From: Microcaldota archaeon
GTDB lineage: Archaea > Micrarchaeota > Micrarchaeia > Micrarchaeales > Micrarchaeaceae
DNA length: 6,769 nt
Assembly (NCBI GenBank): GCA_021800135.1
Contig: JAJYZH010000029.1
Coordinates: forward strand, 1-6,769
Direction of reading: 5' to 3'
Below are positions 1-5,939 of the stretch, in pieces. Positions within the stretch are counted from its first letter, which is position 1. Each line of letters opens with the position of its first letter. The notes under the pieces were generated by a model. That model saw only the letters and a program-made list of their open reading frames with translations, was not told the origin of the DNA and searched no databases. Made by a program: the position numbers and the translations under genes.

Positions 1-510
1 CACAGGGTCGTATTCTACAATACCTTTTACTATTGGCTTGTTGTTTGTGGTTTCTATCGCCACTTCGCAGGAGTAAGCCTTCCCCTTCCCGGTATACGAG
101 CTAACCTTTATCGGTTTCCCTGTAGTAAGTTGCGAGAATAAGGTGCACCCCGCAGCTCCTATTCCCTGCTGCCCTCTCTGCTGCATATACCTGTGGAACT
201 TCGTCCCGGCAAGTATGACGGCCAAGGATTTGCCTACAAAACCCTTCGGTATGCCAGGGCCATTATCTGTTATGCCTACCGAGTACCTACTGTCCGATAC
301 CTTCCCTATCCTTACCTCAACGCTTGGCAGTATACCCGCCTCTTCGCAAGCGTCAGCAGAGTTTGTTACATATTCGTGGACTACTGTTACAAGCGCACGG
401 ACAGGGCTCGAATAGCCGAGCATCTGCCTGTTCTTCTTGAAGAATTCAGCAATAGAATGCTCCCTGAACTCTTTGAATATCTCGTCAGCTGCCAAAGTCT
501 CCATTTCCAT
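1..510 (-). CDS. top6B: DNA topoisomerase VI subunit B, N-terminal part (runs off left edge)
   Basis: ATPase subunit of the type IIB topoisomerase, which with subunit A relaxes and decatenates DNA in archaea. The 170 residues visible contain the GHKL (Bergerat) ATP-binding fold in order. The N1 motif is VHEYVTNSADA (about 45-55, with catalytic-type E46 and Mg-binding N50). The N2 motif is DNGPGIP (82-88). The glycine-rich lid is QRGQQGIGAAG (111-121). These match the family closely, including the following stretch CTLFSQLTTGKPIKV. The H2TH and transducer domains would lie outside the window. Two in-frame ATGs (510 and 504) are possible starts. The first has AAGGCG about 4 bases upstream, and an in-frame stop lies about 48 bases upstream. 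The gene follows the KH-protein gene in the same direction after a 70-base gap that shows no convincing TATA box, so co-transcription is likely; this pairing is seen in other archaea. Function is secure, the exact start less so. Confidence 0.95.
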   Translation of the reverse strand, partial: MEMETLAADEIFKEFREHSIAEFFKKNRQMLGYSSPVRALVTVVHEYVTNSADACEEAGILPSVEVRIGKVSDSRYSVGITDNGPGIPKGFVGKSLAVILAGTKFHRYMQQRGQQGIGAAGCTLFSQLTTGKPIKVSSYTGKGKAYSCEVAIETTNNKPIVKGIVEYDPV

Positions 511-580
511 CAGTCGCCTTGGATACCTGATTGCCTCTATCAATTTTCGGCAATGTCAATTACAATAATGTGCAGTTAGC

Positions 581-1087
581 CTATAAAGATTTGTCGCTTC
601 TATGCTGCGCCTCCAGTCTCTCATAGGCCTTCCTGTGCGAGCCACCGTTGATTAAAGTCTTTATTGCAGCCTCAGCCTCGTGTACCGCTTTCATGTCGCC
701 TATTATGCATACGGTACCACCGTATATACTGAGATGCGCTGAACTCACCGTTTCTATATACCTCTTTGTCTTTCCATTCACTCCGATTATCCTCGCCTTT
801 ATCTCGTGCATCCTATTCTTATTTTTGAATATCTGCATTAGATCTATGGTGCTGAGATAATACTTGTCCTCAAGCAGCCTTAACGCCGTCCTCTCATCGA
901 ATCCCCTGCCAAAAGCGAACAGTATATTCTTCGCGGTGTACTCTCCATACGCGTCGCCGACCAGATCCAGGTAGTTGCCTACGCCAAACTTTACACTGCA
1001 GGAGCATTCCTTTTCAACTCTCTCCACGAACTCCTTCCGTTTCTTCAGTTCGTCGACCCTCTCTTTCGGTATGTAAACCTGTTGCAT
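581..1087 (-). CDS. KH-domain ribosome-biogenesis protein, archaeal Pno1/Dim2 family
   Basis: RNA-binding protein of the archaeal Dim2/Pno1 type, a small-subunit rRNA processing and assembly factor acting in the cytoplasm. With the start used here it is 168 residues. The N-terminal half is a degenerate KH domain. A linker containing AFGRGFDERTALRLLEDKY (about 58-76) is typical of the family. The second KH domain carries the RNA-binding GxxG loop as GVNG (102-105) within IIGVNGKTKRYIE. The following stretch SIYGGTVCIIGD also matches the family pattern. ATGs at 1111, 1096 and 1087 are in frame. I prefer 1087 because family members usually begin M-x-x-V-Y-I-P-K-E-R; GAGGT lies only 2 bases before it, which is close. 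A TATA-like element near 1140 would put the transcript start near 1113, so a leaderless start at 1111 remains possible. The basic, poorly conserved tail ends at a TAG. Same direction as top6B downstream. Confidence 0.9.
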   Translation of the reverse strand: MQQVYIPKERVDELKKRKEFVERVEKECSCSVKFGVGNYLDLVGDAYGEYTAKNILFAFGRGFDERTALRLLEDKYYLSTIDLMQIFKNKNRMHEIKARIIGVNGKTKRYIETVSSAHLSIYGGTVCIIGDMKAVHEAEAAIKTLINGGSHRKAYERLEAQHRSDKSL

Positions 1088-1135
1088 TGACCTCATTCCA
1101 TGCTTGTGCAAGTAACCTATCCTTCAACGAATAAG

Positions 1136-1144
1136 TTATTTATG
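1136..1144 (-). promoter_or_regulatory. TATA-like box A for the KH-protein gene
   Basis: On the minus strand this reads CATAAATAA, a good match to the archaeal box A consensus TTTAWATA. Its centre is about 27 bases from position 1113, which would put the transcript start essentially at the first in-frame ATG (1111), with a 26-base leader to the preferred ATG at 1087. Inferred from sequence and spacing only. Confidence 0.45.
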
Positions 1145-1234
1145 TGTTGCCTCATAATCTTTCCTACCTGCTAGAGACAACTACAAAATACCATAATTCC
1201 ACTAATCTGCTTATTTTATGAGAATTTGAAAAGC

Positions 1235-1242
1235 TTTAAATA
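1235..1242 (+). promoter_or_regulatory. TATA box of the winged-helix gene
   Basis: TTTAAATA is a near-perfect archaeal box A preceded by a purine-rich stretch (GAAAAGC) in the BRE position. With the usual spacing of 25-27 bases the transcript would start near 1264-1267, leaving a leader of about 60 bases before the ATG at 1325. The tandem repeat at 1244-1264 fills the interval between this box and the predicted start site. Confidence 0.6.
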
Positions 1243-1243
1243 T

Positions 1244-1264
1244 CTATCTTATCACTATCTTATC
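1244..1264 (+). repeat. Tandem 10-bp direct repeat, 11-base period, operator candidate
   Basis: CTATCTTATC occurs twice (1244-1253 and 1255-1264), separated by a single A, so the period is 11 bases, about one helical turn. It lies exactly between the TATA box and the predicted transcript start of the winged-helix gene. A protein bound there would block polymerase recruitment. A third, partial copy (TATCTAT) begins at 1241. The role as an operator is inferred from position. Confidence 0.5.
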
Positions 1265-1273
1265 GTGATTTAA

Positions 1274-1301
1274 TCATGACACATCCATTCATGTGTCGTG
1301 A
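1274..1301 (+). repeat. 11-bp inverted repeat in the leader of the winged-helix gene
   Basis: TCATGACACAT (1274-1284) and ATGTGTCGTGA (1291-1301) are reverse complements at 10 of 11 positions, with a 6-base spacer CCATTC. The single mismatch would be a G-U or A-C opposition in RNA, so the element could be a dimer-binding operator in DNA or a leader hairpin in RNA. A smaller palindrome, TGATT-T-AATCA (1266-1276), overlaps its left edge. The possible GTG start at 1298 falls inside the right arm. Confidence 0.55.
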
Positions 1302-1324
1302 CATATTCATTGGGGCGTGTGGTA

Positions 1325-1861
1325 ATGCGGGCAAAGAATGAGATAGATAATGAGCTTATACAGATTAAGAAGCACCTCAAAGAGATAACTGACAACACTA
1401 TAAAGTCAAGAGATCTAATTCATCAGAACGAGAGGAACGAGAAGACAAACTCTGACCTCTTCGCCTTGCTAAAGTACATGATAGATGAGAACAGGAAAAC
1501 CACGCTGCTGCTGAAAGGCATAGCAGAGGGGCTTAACAAGATAGAGGTAGAGCTTAACGCCCCTATCAGCGAGCCCGCCGCAGTAGAGGGCCCTGTTGAG
1601 ACCAAGACAATAAAAGAAACTCCTCTCTCCGAAGCTGACACGAAAATAATAGAAGCCGTGCAGCTTTCACCAAACAGCATGGCTTGCGCCGAAGATATAA
1701 GGAATAAAATGAACTATAGGGGCAAGAACGCCGCTTCGGCGCGGCTCAATAAGCTCTATAAGGGCGGGTTGCTGGAGAGATATCAACTGGGAAAGAAAGT
1801 GTATTACAAATATGATGCTGGCAAGGCGACCAATATACTAATTGTATCACCTCCACAATAG
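1325..1861 (+). CDS. Uncharacterised coiled-coil protein with C-terminal winged helix, possible DNA-binding regulator
   Basis: A 178-residue protein whose family I do not recognise by name. Residues about 5-78 are highly charged with a heptad-like spacing of I and L, which predicts a long coiled coil. Residues 79-100 are a Pro/Glu/Thr-rich linker. Residues about 101-165 look like a winged helix-turn-helix: a first helix with SEADTKIIEAV, a second at CAEDIRNKMN, a recognition-type helix at NAASARLNKLYKGGLLERY, and a wing at LGKKVYYKYD. The layout suggests a coiled-coil dimer that binds DNA, possibly its own promoter, where direct and inverted repeats lie. I chose ATG 1325. An in-frame GTG at 1298 would add nine residues but lies within the inverted repeat and has no clear ribosome-binding site. 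The gene is divergent from the KH gene and has its own promoter and terminator. No ligand domain or metal site is visible. Confidence 0.75.
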   Translation: MRAKNEIDNELIQIKKHLKEITDNTIKSRDLIHQNERNEKTNSDLFALLKYMIDENRKTTLLLKGIAEGLNKIEVELNAPISEPAAVEGPVETKTIKETPLSEADTKIIEAVQLSPNSMACAEDIRNKMNYRGKNAASARLNKLYKGGLLERYQLGKKVYYKYDAGKATNILIVSPPQ

Positions 1862-1920
1862 AGCGGACCTGCCATACGGCAGGTCCCTCTCAAAAAACTG
1901 CCAGGGAGGTGCCTTTTTTT
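1848..1920 (+). terminator. Composite hairpin plus T7 tract ending the winged-helix gene
   Basis: A perfect 9-bp hairpin, GGACCTGCC (1865-1873) and GGCAGGTCC (1878-1886) with loop ATAC, begins three bases after the stop codon. It is enclosed by a second perfect 7-bp pairing, CACCTCC (1848-1854, inside the last codons) with GGAGGTG (1905-1911). The outer stem is followed almost at once by seven Ts (1914-1920). Archaeal termination depends mainly on the T tract; the stems probably also stabilise the 3' end. The lysS promoter begins about 10 bases later. Confidence 0.65.
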
Positions 1921-1927
1921 CTGCTGG

Positions 1928-1960
1928 AAACAAATAAATAGTTTGTTTAGTCATACTAAA
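1928..1960 (+). promoter_or_regulatory. lysS promoter with nested inverted repeats
   Basis: The AT-rich element AAATAAATA (1932-1940) is the best box A candidate and places a transcript start near 1963, giving a leader of about 30-40 bases. It sits inside a perfect 7-bp inverted repeat, AAACAAA (1928-1934) and TTTGTTT (1942-1948). A second one, TTTAGT-CAT-ACTAAA (1946-1960), lies between the box and the predicted start. The repeats could be operator sites, though AT-rich palindromes also arise by chance. Confidence 0.45.
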
Positions 1961-1994
1961 GTAGCCCTTCAGGCGGGCGCATCCTGACATCACG

Positions 1995-3443
1995 ATGATA
2001 TTCATGGCGATAGAAAACGAGGAGGAAATATCGAAATTCATCTCATCACTGCCATACTCGTACAAAGTCGATGCGAAGGCGGCAGAGATAAAAGAGAATT
2101 ATGGCAGTTACGAAGGCAAAGATGTATCCGTGGCAGGGAGGGTCATGTCAATAAGGAAATCGGGGAAACTCGTGTTCACTGACATACTTGATTCCAGCGG
2201 CAAGATACAGGGCTACTTCGACTACGCGCAGAGTGGCAGCTCATTCGACGCAATAAAGGCGCTCAACAAGGGCGACATAATAGGTGTAAAGGGCAAGGTG
2301 TTCAAGACCAAGCCAGGAGAAATAAGCGTAAACGTGGAAGGGTTCCACATGCTTGCCAAGGCAATACTGCCCATGCCTACAGAATGGTACGGGTTAAAGG
2401 ATACTGAACTAAGATACAGGAAGAGGCACCTCGACCTGATGCTGAACGAGGAGACAAGAAAGGTATTCATAGCGCGCAGCAAGGCAATAAAGCTGATAAG
2501 GGAATTCCTGGACGGCAAAGGGTTCATGGAGTTTGAGACGCCTGTAATACAGCCTGTCTATGGGGGAGGGGATGCAGAGCCTTTCAAGACATTCGTCAAC
2601 ACGCTGAACGAGGATGACTATCTAAGGATAGCTGATGAGCTCTACCTTAAAAGGCTCATAATAGGGGGGTTCGATAGGGTCTACGAGATATGCAGGGACT
2701 TCAGGAACGAGGATCTTGACAGCGAGCACAGCCCGGAGTTCACAATGATAGAATGGTATCAGGCCTATGCCGACTATGAGGATATGATGGCGTTGTCTGA
2801 AGACCTGATGCTGTATGTAATAAAGAAGCTAATAGGGAAGGAGGAACTCACCTACGGAAGCGAGACTATAAAATTCTCAAAGCCGTTCAAAAGGATCAAG
2901 TATGTGGACAGCATAAACGAGAAAGTGGGGAAGAACATACTCTCTCTGAGCGACGAAGAGCTTTTTGCAACTGCAGAGAAGTTCGGGGCGAAGCTGGAGA
3001 AGGGCAAAAGGCACAGGGCGCACGCTTACGACAGGCTTTTCAGCATTCTTGTGCAACCCCACCTGGTCCAGCCAACATTCGTGATAGACTTCCCAAGGGA
3101 GACCTCGCCGCTGACACGGCCGAAGCGGGGCAATCCGGAGGTGGTCGAAAGGTTTGAGATGTACGCAGGCAGGATGGAGCTTACGAACGCTTATTCGGAA
3201 CTGAACAACCCAATAATACAAAGGAAGAATTTTGAGGAAGAGGCTGAGAAAGCCAAACTGGGAGACAAGGAAGCTGAGCCTATGGACACGGATTTCGTAG
3301 AAGCAATGGAGTACGGCATGCCACCGACTGGGGGGCTAGGCCTTGGCATAGACAGGTTTGTGATGCTCCTCACAAACAAAACCTCAATAAAAGAGGTAAT
3401 ACTATTCCCTATGGAAAAGAGGGGCAGTGGGAAAGTCAAGTGA
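1995..3443 (+). CDS. lysS: Lysyl-tRNA synthetase, class II
   Basis: Cytosolic enzyme that joins lysine to tRNA-Lys through a lysyl-adenylate. The 482 residues show the full class II LysRS layout. An N-terminal OB-fold anticodon-binding domain (about 43-122) contains VSVAGRVMSIRKSGKLVFTD. The catalytic core has motif 1 around FLDGKGFMEFETPVIQP (171-187), motif 2 with YEICRDFRNED (230-240) followed by HSPEFTMIEWYQAYADY, and motif 3 GGLGLGIDRF (446-455) near the C-terminus. LysRS-specific stretches include RIADELYLKRLIIGGFDRVYE-type spacing and ELTNAYSELNNP; the usual IAPELYLKR reads IADELYLKR here. ATGs at 1995 and 2004 are both possible starts and neither has a strong ribosome-binding site. 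The gene has its own promoter and ends 8 bases inside the convergent glycosylase gene. Many archaea use the unrelated class I LysRS, so this form is informative about lineage. Confidence 0.96.
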   Translation: MIFMAIENEEEISKFISSLPYSYKVDAKAAEIKENYGSYEGKDVSVAGRVMSIRKSGKLVFTDILDSSGKIQGYFDYAQSGSSFDAIKALNKGDIIGVKGKVFKTKPGEISVNVEGFHMLAKAILPMPTEWYGLKDTELRYRKRHLDLMLNEETRKVFIARSKAIKLIREFLDGKGFMEFETPVIQPVYGGGDAEPFKTFVNTLNEDDYLRIADELYLKRLIIGGFDRVYEICRDFRNEDLDSEHSPEFTMIEWYQAYADYEDMMALSEDLMLYVIKKLIGKEELTYGSETIKFSKPFKRIKYVDSINEKVGKNILSLSDEELFATAEKFGAKLEKGKRHRAHAYDRLFSILVQPHLVQPTFVIDFPRETSPLTRPKRGNPEVVERFEMYAGRMELTNAYSELNNPIIQRKNFEEEAEKAKLGDKEAEPMDTDFVEAMEYGMPPTGGLGLGIDRFVMLLTNKTSIKEVILFPMEKRGSGKVK

Positions 3444-4410
3444 CCCCTATCCTTTTTATTATACCCTTTAGCTTCCTGAAATCCCCTTCTATGATCGGCA
3501 GATTGCTCCTTATCCGCACTGCCGCAGCCGGATGCAGTGTAGTGAAATAAGCCATCCCTGCTTTTTTCGTTATCGTGCCATGCGACTTCATTATCCTGCT
3601 GCTGCCAAGCAGGACCGATGCCGGCAAGTTCCCGAGCGTGACTATTAATTTTGGACTTATCGCATTGATCTGCCTGATGAGGAAGCCCCTGCACGCCTCT
3701 ACCTCTCTCCTATCTGGAATCCTGTTCTTCGGCGGGAAGAACTGCACTACGCTCGTTATATACACGTCTTCCCTCCTCGTTCCGGCAAGCCTAAGGAGGT
3801 GATTGAGTAGCTCGCCGCTTCTGCCTACGAACGGCCTGCCTTTTTGGTCCTCGGTTGCGCCAGGCGCCTGCCCTACCACCATTATAGCAGCGTTTACCGG
3901 GCCTTCCCCCGGTACAAACCTTCTGCTCAGATCCCAACTTTTGTACCTTTCAGGTAGCTTCCTATACTCTTCGTTAATCCCTTCTACCATGCCCTTCTTT
4001 GAAAGGTAGTCGTACGCGCTCTTCGTAGCAAGCTTTTCCTGGTCGAAGAGCTTCGCCTTCATTGCATCCTCATAACCCAACCAGAGGTAACCAACATGTT
4101 CATACGAAACCTTCACCTTTGCATCCTGCTTCACCCCGGCTAAAAATACGGAAATCCTTTTCTTTATCTTCTCCCCATCACGCTGAAACCAGACCCAGTA
4201 GTCATACCTGTAAAACTGGTCTATGCTTTCGCCCTTTAGAGAAGCTTCCTCATAGGTCTCCCTAATTGCGGCTTCCCTCGCGTCTTCCCCCTCCTCTATG
4301 TGCCCTTTCGGTATATCCAGGAAGCCATCCTTGCGCTTCAGAAACAGGAACGTGGGGCCGGCACGGCTGTTCCTGTATATGAGAAACCCACCACTGAATT
4401 CAAATCTCAC
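3436..4410 (-). CDS. Nudix hydrolase / family-4-like uracil-DNA glycosylase fusion
   Basis: Two-domain cytosolic protein, 324 residues from the chosen start. Residues 1-138 are a Nudix hydrolase, closest by eye to Ap4A-type enzymes. The Nudix box spans 36-58, with G36, E42, R50-E51 and E54-E55 in place; the usual glycine near its end is S57. Residues about 141-324 resemble family 4 uracil-DNA glycosylase: VPGEG (166-170), the first active-site motif as GQAPG (180-184, usually GEAPG), RPFVGRSGELL (192-202), and the second motif TLHPAA with H293. Of the four cysteines that normally hold a [4Fe-4S] cluster only C240 remains; Y156, W159 and F224 appear at the other positions by manual alignment. 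The usual TN in TNVVKC is TS. GTG 4410 is preferred over ATG 4449 because AGGTG lies 5 bases upstream and the Nudix fold begins directly after. It follows the archaeosortase-like gene. Uracil excision is likely but unproven. Confidence 0.88.
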   Translation of the reverse strand: MRFEFSGGFLIYRNSRAGPTFLFLKRKDGFLDIPKGHIEEGEDAREAAIRETYEEASLKGESIDQFYRYDYWVWFQRDGEKIKKRISVFLAGVKQDAKVKVSYEHVGYLWLGYEDAMKAKLFDQEKLATKSAYDYLSKKGMVEGINEEYRKLPERYKSWDLSRRFVPGEGPVNAAIMVVGQAPGATEDQKGRPFVGRSGELLNHLLRLAGTRREDVYITSVVQFFPPKNRIPDRREVEACRGFLIRQINAISPKLIVTLGNLPASVLLGSSRIMKSHGTITKKAGMAYFTTLHPAAAVRIRSNLPIIEGDFRKLKGIIKRIGVT

Positions 4411-4415
4411 CGCAA

Positions 4416-4422
4416 CACCTAA
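4416..4422 (-). promoter_or_regulatory. Ribosome-binding site spanning the upstream stop codon
   Basis: On the minus strand TTAGGTG contains the TAG stop of the archaeosortase-like gene and an AGGTG Shine-Dalgarno 5 bases before the GTG at 4410. It decides the start of the Nudix/glycosylase gene: the alternative ATG at 4449 has nothing similar in front of it and would give a 31-base overlap. The arrangement suggests translational coupling of the two genes. Confidence 0.6.
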
Positions 4423-5939
4423 CCCCGGACTACCCTTAGGCTTGTGCATAGCGCATTGTTGCTAAATGCCTGAAACTTGACCAGATTATAGATCGCGGAT
4501 TCTATACGGTTGACAATACCTGCATTAACCCTGCATGAAGGCCCGCTGTACTGTGTGTAGTATCCGCTTGAATTGTCATAATAGAACAGTTCATAGTCTA
4601 TCACGTAGCCATTGCCAAGGCTGTAATACGGAAATGTAAAATAATTTACATAGAACATGTGGCCATTGCTATAGACAAGCGCGCTGTTTATCGTATCGCC
4701 ATTATTGATAATCACCGAGGACCCGTACAAAGCGCGGCTGTAATTTGAAAGTGTCGCATAGGAGGACCCGTTTTCAACCGTGGCAACAACGTAGAGCGGA
4801 TTGGTTTTGCTGTATGTCGCATTGCTCATTGCCAGTATCGCGGTGCGGTTATTTGATCCAAGTATGCTCATATTCATGCCGGCGCTCTCCAGCGGAGTTA
4901 GAACTATCCTGTAAAGCGCGGTTGTATTGCTCGAAACGGTAGTGTTAAATGAAGTGAATGGGTGGTAGGAAGCACTCTGGTAAGGCAAAGTGAATACCAG
5001 TCCGATAACGCCTATAAGCAATGCGAATGCCGCTGCATAAAACATATGCCTGTCCTGCGCATTTACGCGCTTCCTGGTTGTGGCAGGTTTATTCCCTTTG
5101 GGCAGGTGCAGCCCCATCTTTCCTGCTATAAGCAACATCGCTATTATCGCTATGTAAAACAGGATCTGGCCGGCAAAAGCATGGAATAAGGATATCGCAC
5201 TGTTTATGCCATAGTAAACCCACACTGTAGATATAGTGAACATGCGCGCTATGTTGAACACAAAAAATAGCGCAACCCCGGATACTATCCAGTATGCCTT
5301 GTTCCTCAACCTGCCATTGTAGAAATACGCGATCGGTATAAGGAACATCAATATCGCTATGAATGCCCCGAGGTCCGCGCATGTTGACGCTATGGATATG
5401 CTGTAAGTTGATGGCGCGGTTATGATTATGCCGTTTCTGATCACAGGCTCCTTTACCAGATTCATCAACGTATACGTTATGTAAGCCACAGAATTGACGA
5501 ACTTTGTGTTAGCATCTATGATCGGAATCAGCAACAGGGGCGATGCGAACAGCGCATAAACGACCTGTTTCCACAATTTCCTTATTCCGCCGAGCCCAAA
5601 AACAGAGATTATTATCCCGGAAAGCAGGATCGGGAGCAGCAAAGCGTCTATTCTGTACGAGTAGTAAATAAATGACAGCCAAAGCCTAAGGTAGGATACA
5701 ATAAGTATGTACGCCAATAGCATTAGCGATCCGTATACGATGCCTCTCTTATCCCTGCTTATAGAAAGCTCTTCCTTTACTGAGAAGAACAGCATTACGA
5801 ATACCATCAACAGCACAACGACCACGTAGGTCGTGGGGTCTGTATCCTGTATGACAAGCCCTGTTCTGGACAGTACGCTGTAGCTTCCGATTAAAAAGGC
5901 AATCAGGACTACGATTATGCCTAACGTCTTTTCCTTCAT
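4419..5939 (-). CDS. Exosortase/archaeosortase-family membrane protease with large C-terminal extracytoplasmic domain
   Basis: A 506-residue polytopic membrane protein. Residues about 5-275 contain roughly eight or nine hydrophobic spans and the exosortase/archaeosortase signature: C187 in STCADLGAF, R232 in FNIARMF, and H253 in LFHAFAGQ, the proposed Cys-Arg-His catalytic set of this transpeptidase/protease family. Known members cut C-terminal sorting signals such as PGF-CTERM and attach the protein to lipid at the cell surface. After a basic loop (about 281-298) comes one more membrane span (about 299-318) and a soluble tail of about 185 residues. The tail is rich in N, S, T and Y, with eight N-x-S/T sequons (N332, N338, N356, N364, N373, N390, N399, N456) and just two cysteines (C469, C498) that could form a disulfide. 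The family core is usually about 200-300 residues, so the tail is extra; I cannot name its fold. GAGGG (5944-5948) lies 4 bases before the ATG. First gene of a two-gene run. Confidence 0.85.
   Translation of the reverse strand: MKEKTLGIIVVLIAFLIGSYSVLSRTGLVIQDTDPTTYVVVVLLMVFVMLFFSVKEELSISRDKRGIVYGSLMLLAYILIVSYLRLWLSFIYYSYRIDALLLPILLSGIIISVFGLGGIRKLWKQVVYALFASPLLLIPIIDANTKFVNSVAYITYTLMNLVKEPVIRNGIIITAPSTYSISIASTCADLGAFIAILMFLIPIAYFYNGRLRNKAYWIVSGVALFFVFNIARMFTISTVWVYYGINSAISLFHAFAGQILFYIAIIAMLLIAGKMGLHLPKGNKPATTRKRVNAQDRHMFYAAAFALLIGVIGLVFTLPYQSASYHPFTSFNTTVSSNTTALYRIVLTPLESAGMNMSILGSNNRTAILAMSNATYSKTNPLYVVATVENGSSYATLSNYSRALYGSSVIINNGDTINSALVYSNGHMFYVNYFTFPYYSLGNGYVIDYELFYYDNSSGYYTQYSGPSCRVNAGIVNRIESAIYNLVKFQAFSNNALCTSLRVVRG

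Noticed and set aside
143..579. Two overlapping plus-strand open frames over the left end
   Set aside because: They are antisense to the well-conserved topoisomerase VI B coding sequence and show no recognisable protein pattern.
1241..1264. CRISPR-like array suggested by short repeats
   Set aside because: Only two adjacent 10-bp copies with a 1-base spacer; no spacers of suitable length and no cas genes.
1298..1324. GTG start nine codons upstream for the winged-helix gene
   Set aside because: It lies in the right arm of the inverted repeat and has no Shine-Dalgarno sequence; kept only as an alternative.
1909..1941. Ten-codon frame starting with GTG after GGAGGTG, ending at TAG
   Set aside because: The GTG is part of the GGAGGTG sequence itself, the frame crosses the T7 tract and the lysS TATA box, and it shows no sign of being coding.
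2877..3221. Minus-strand open frame of 114 codons inside lysS
   Set aside because: Opposite-strand shadow of conserved lysS catalytic sequence; composition is what a reverse frame gives.
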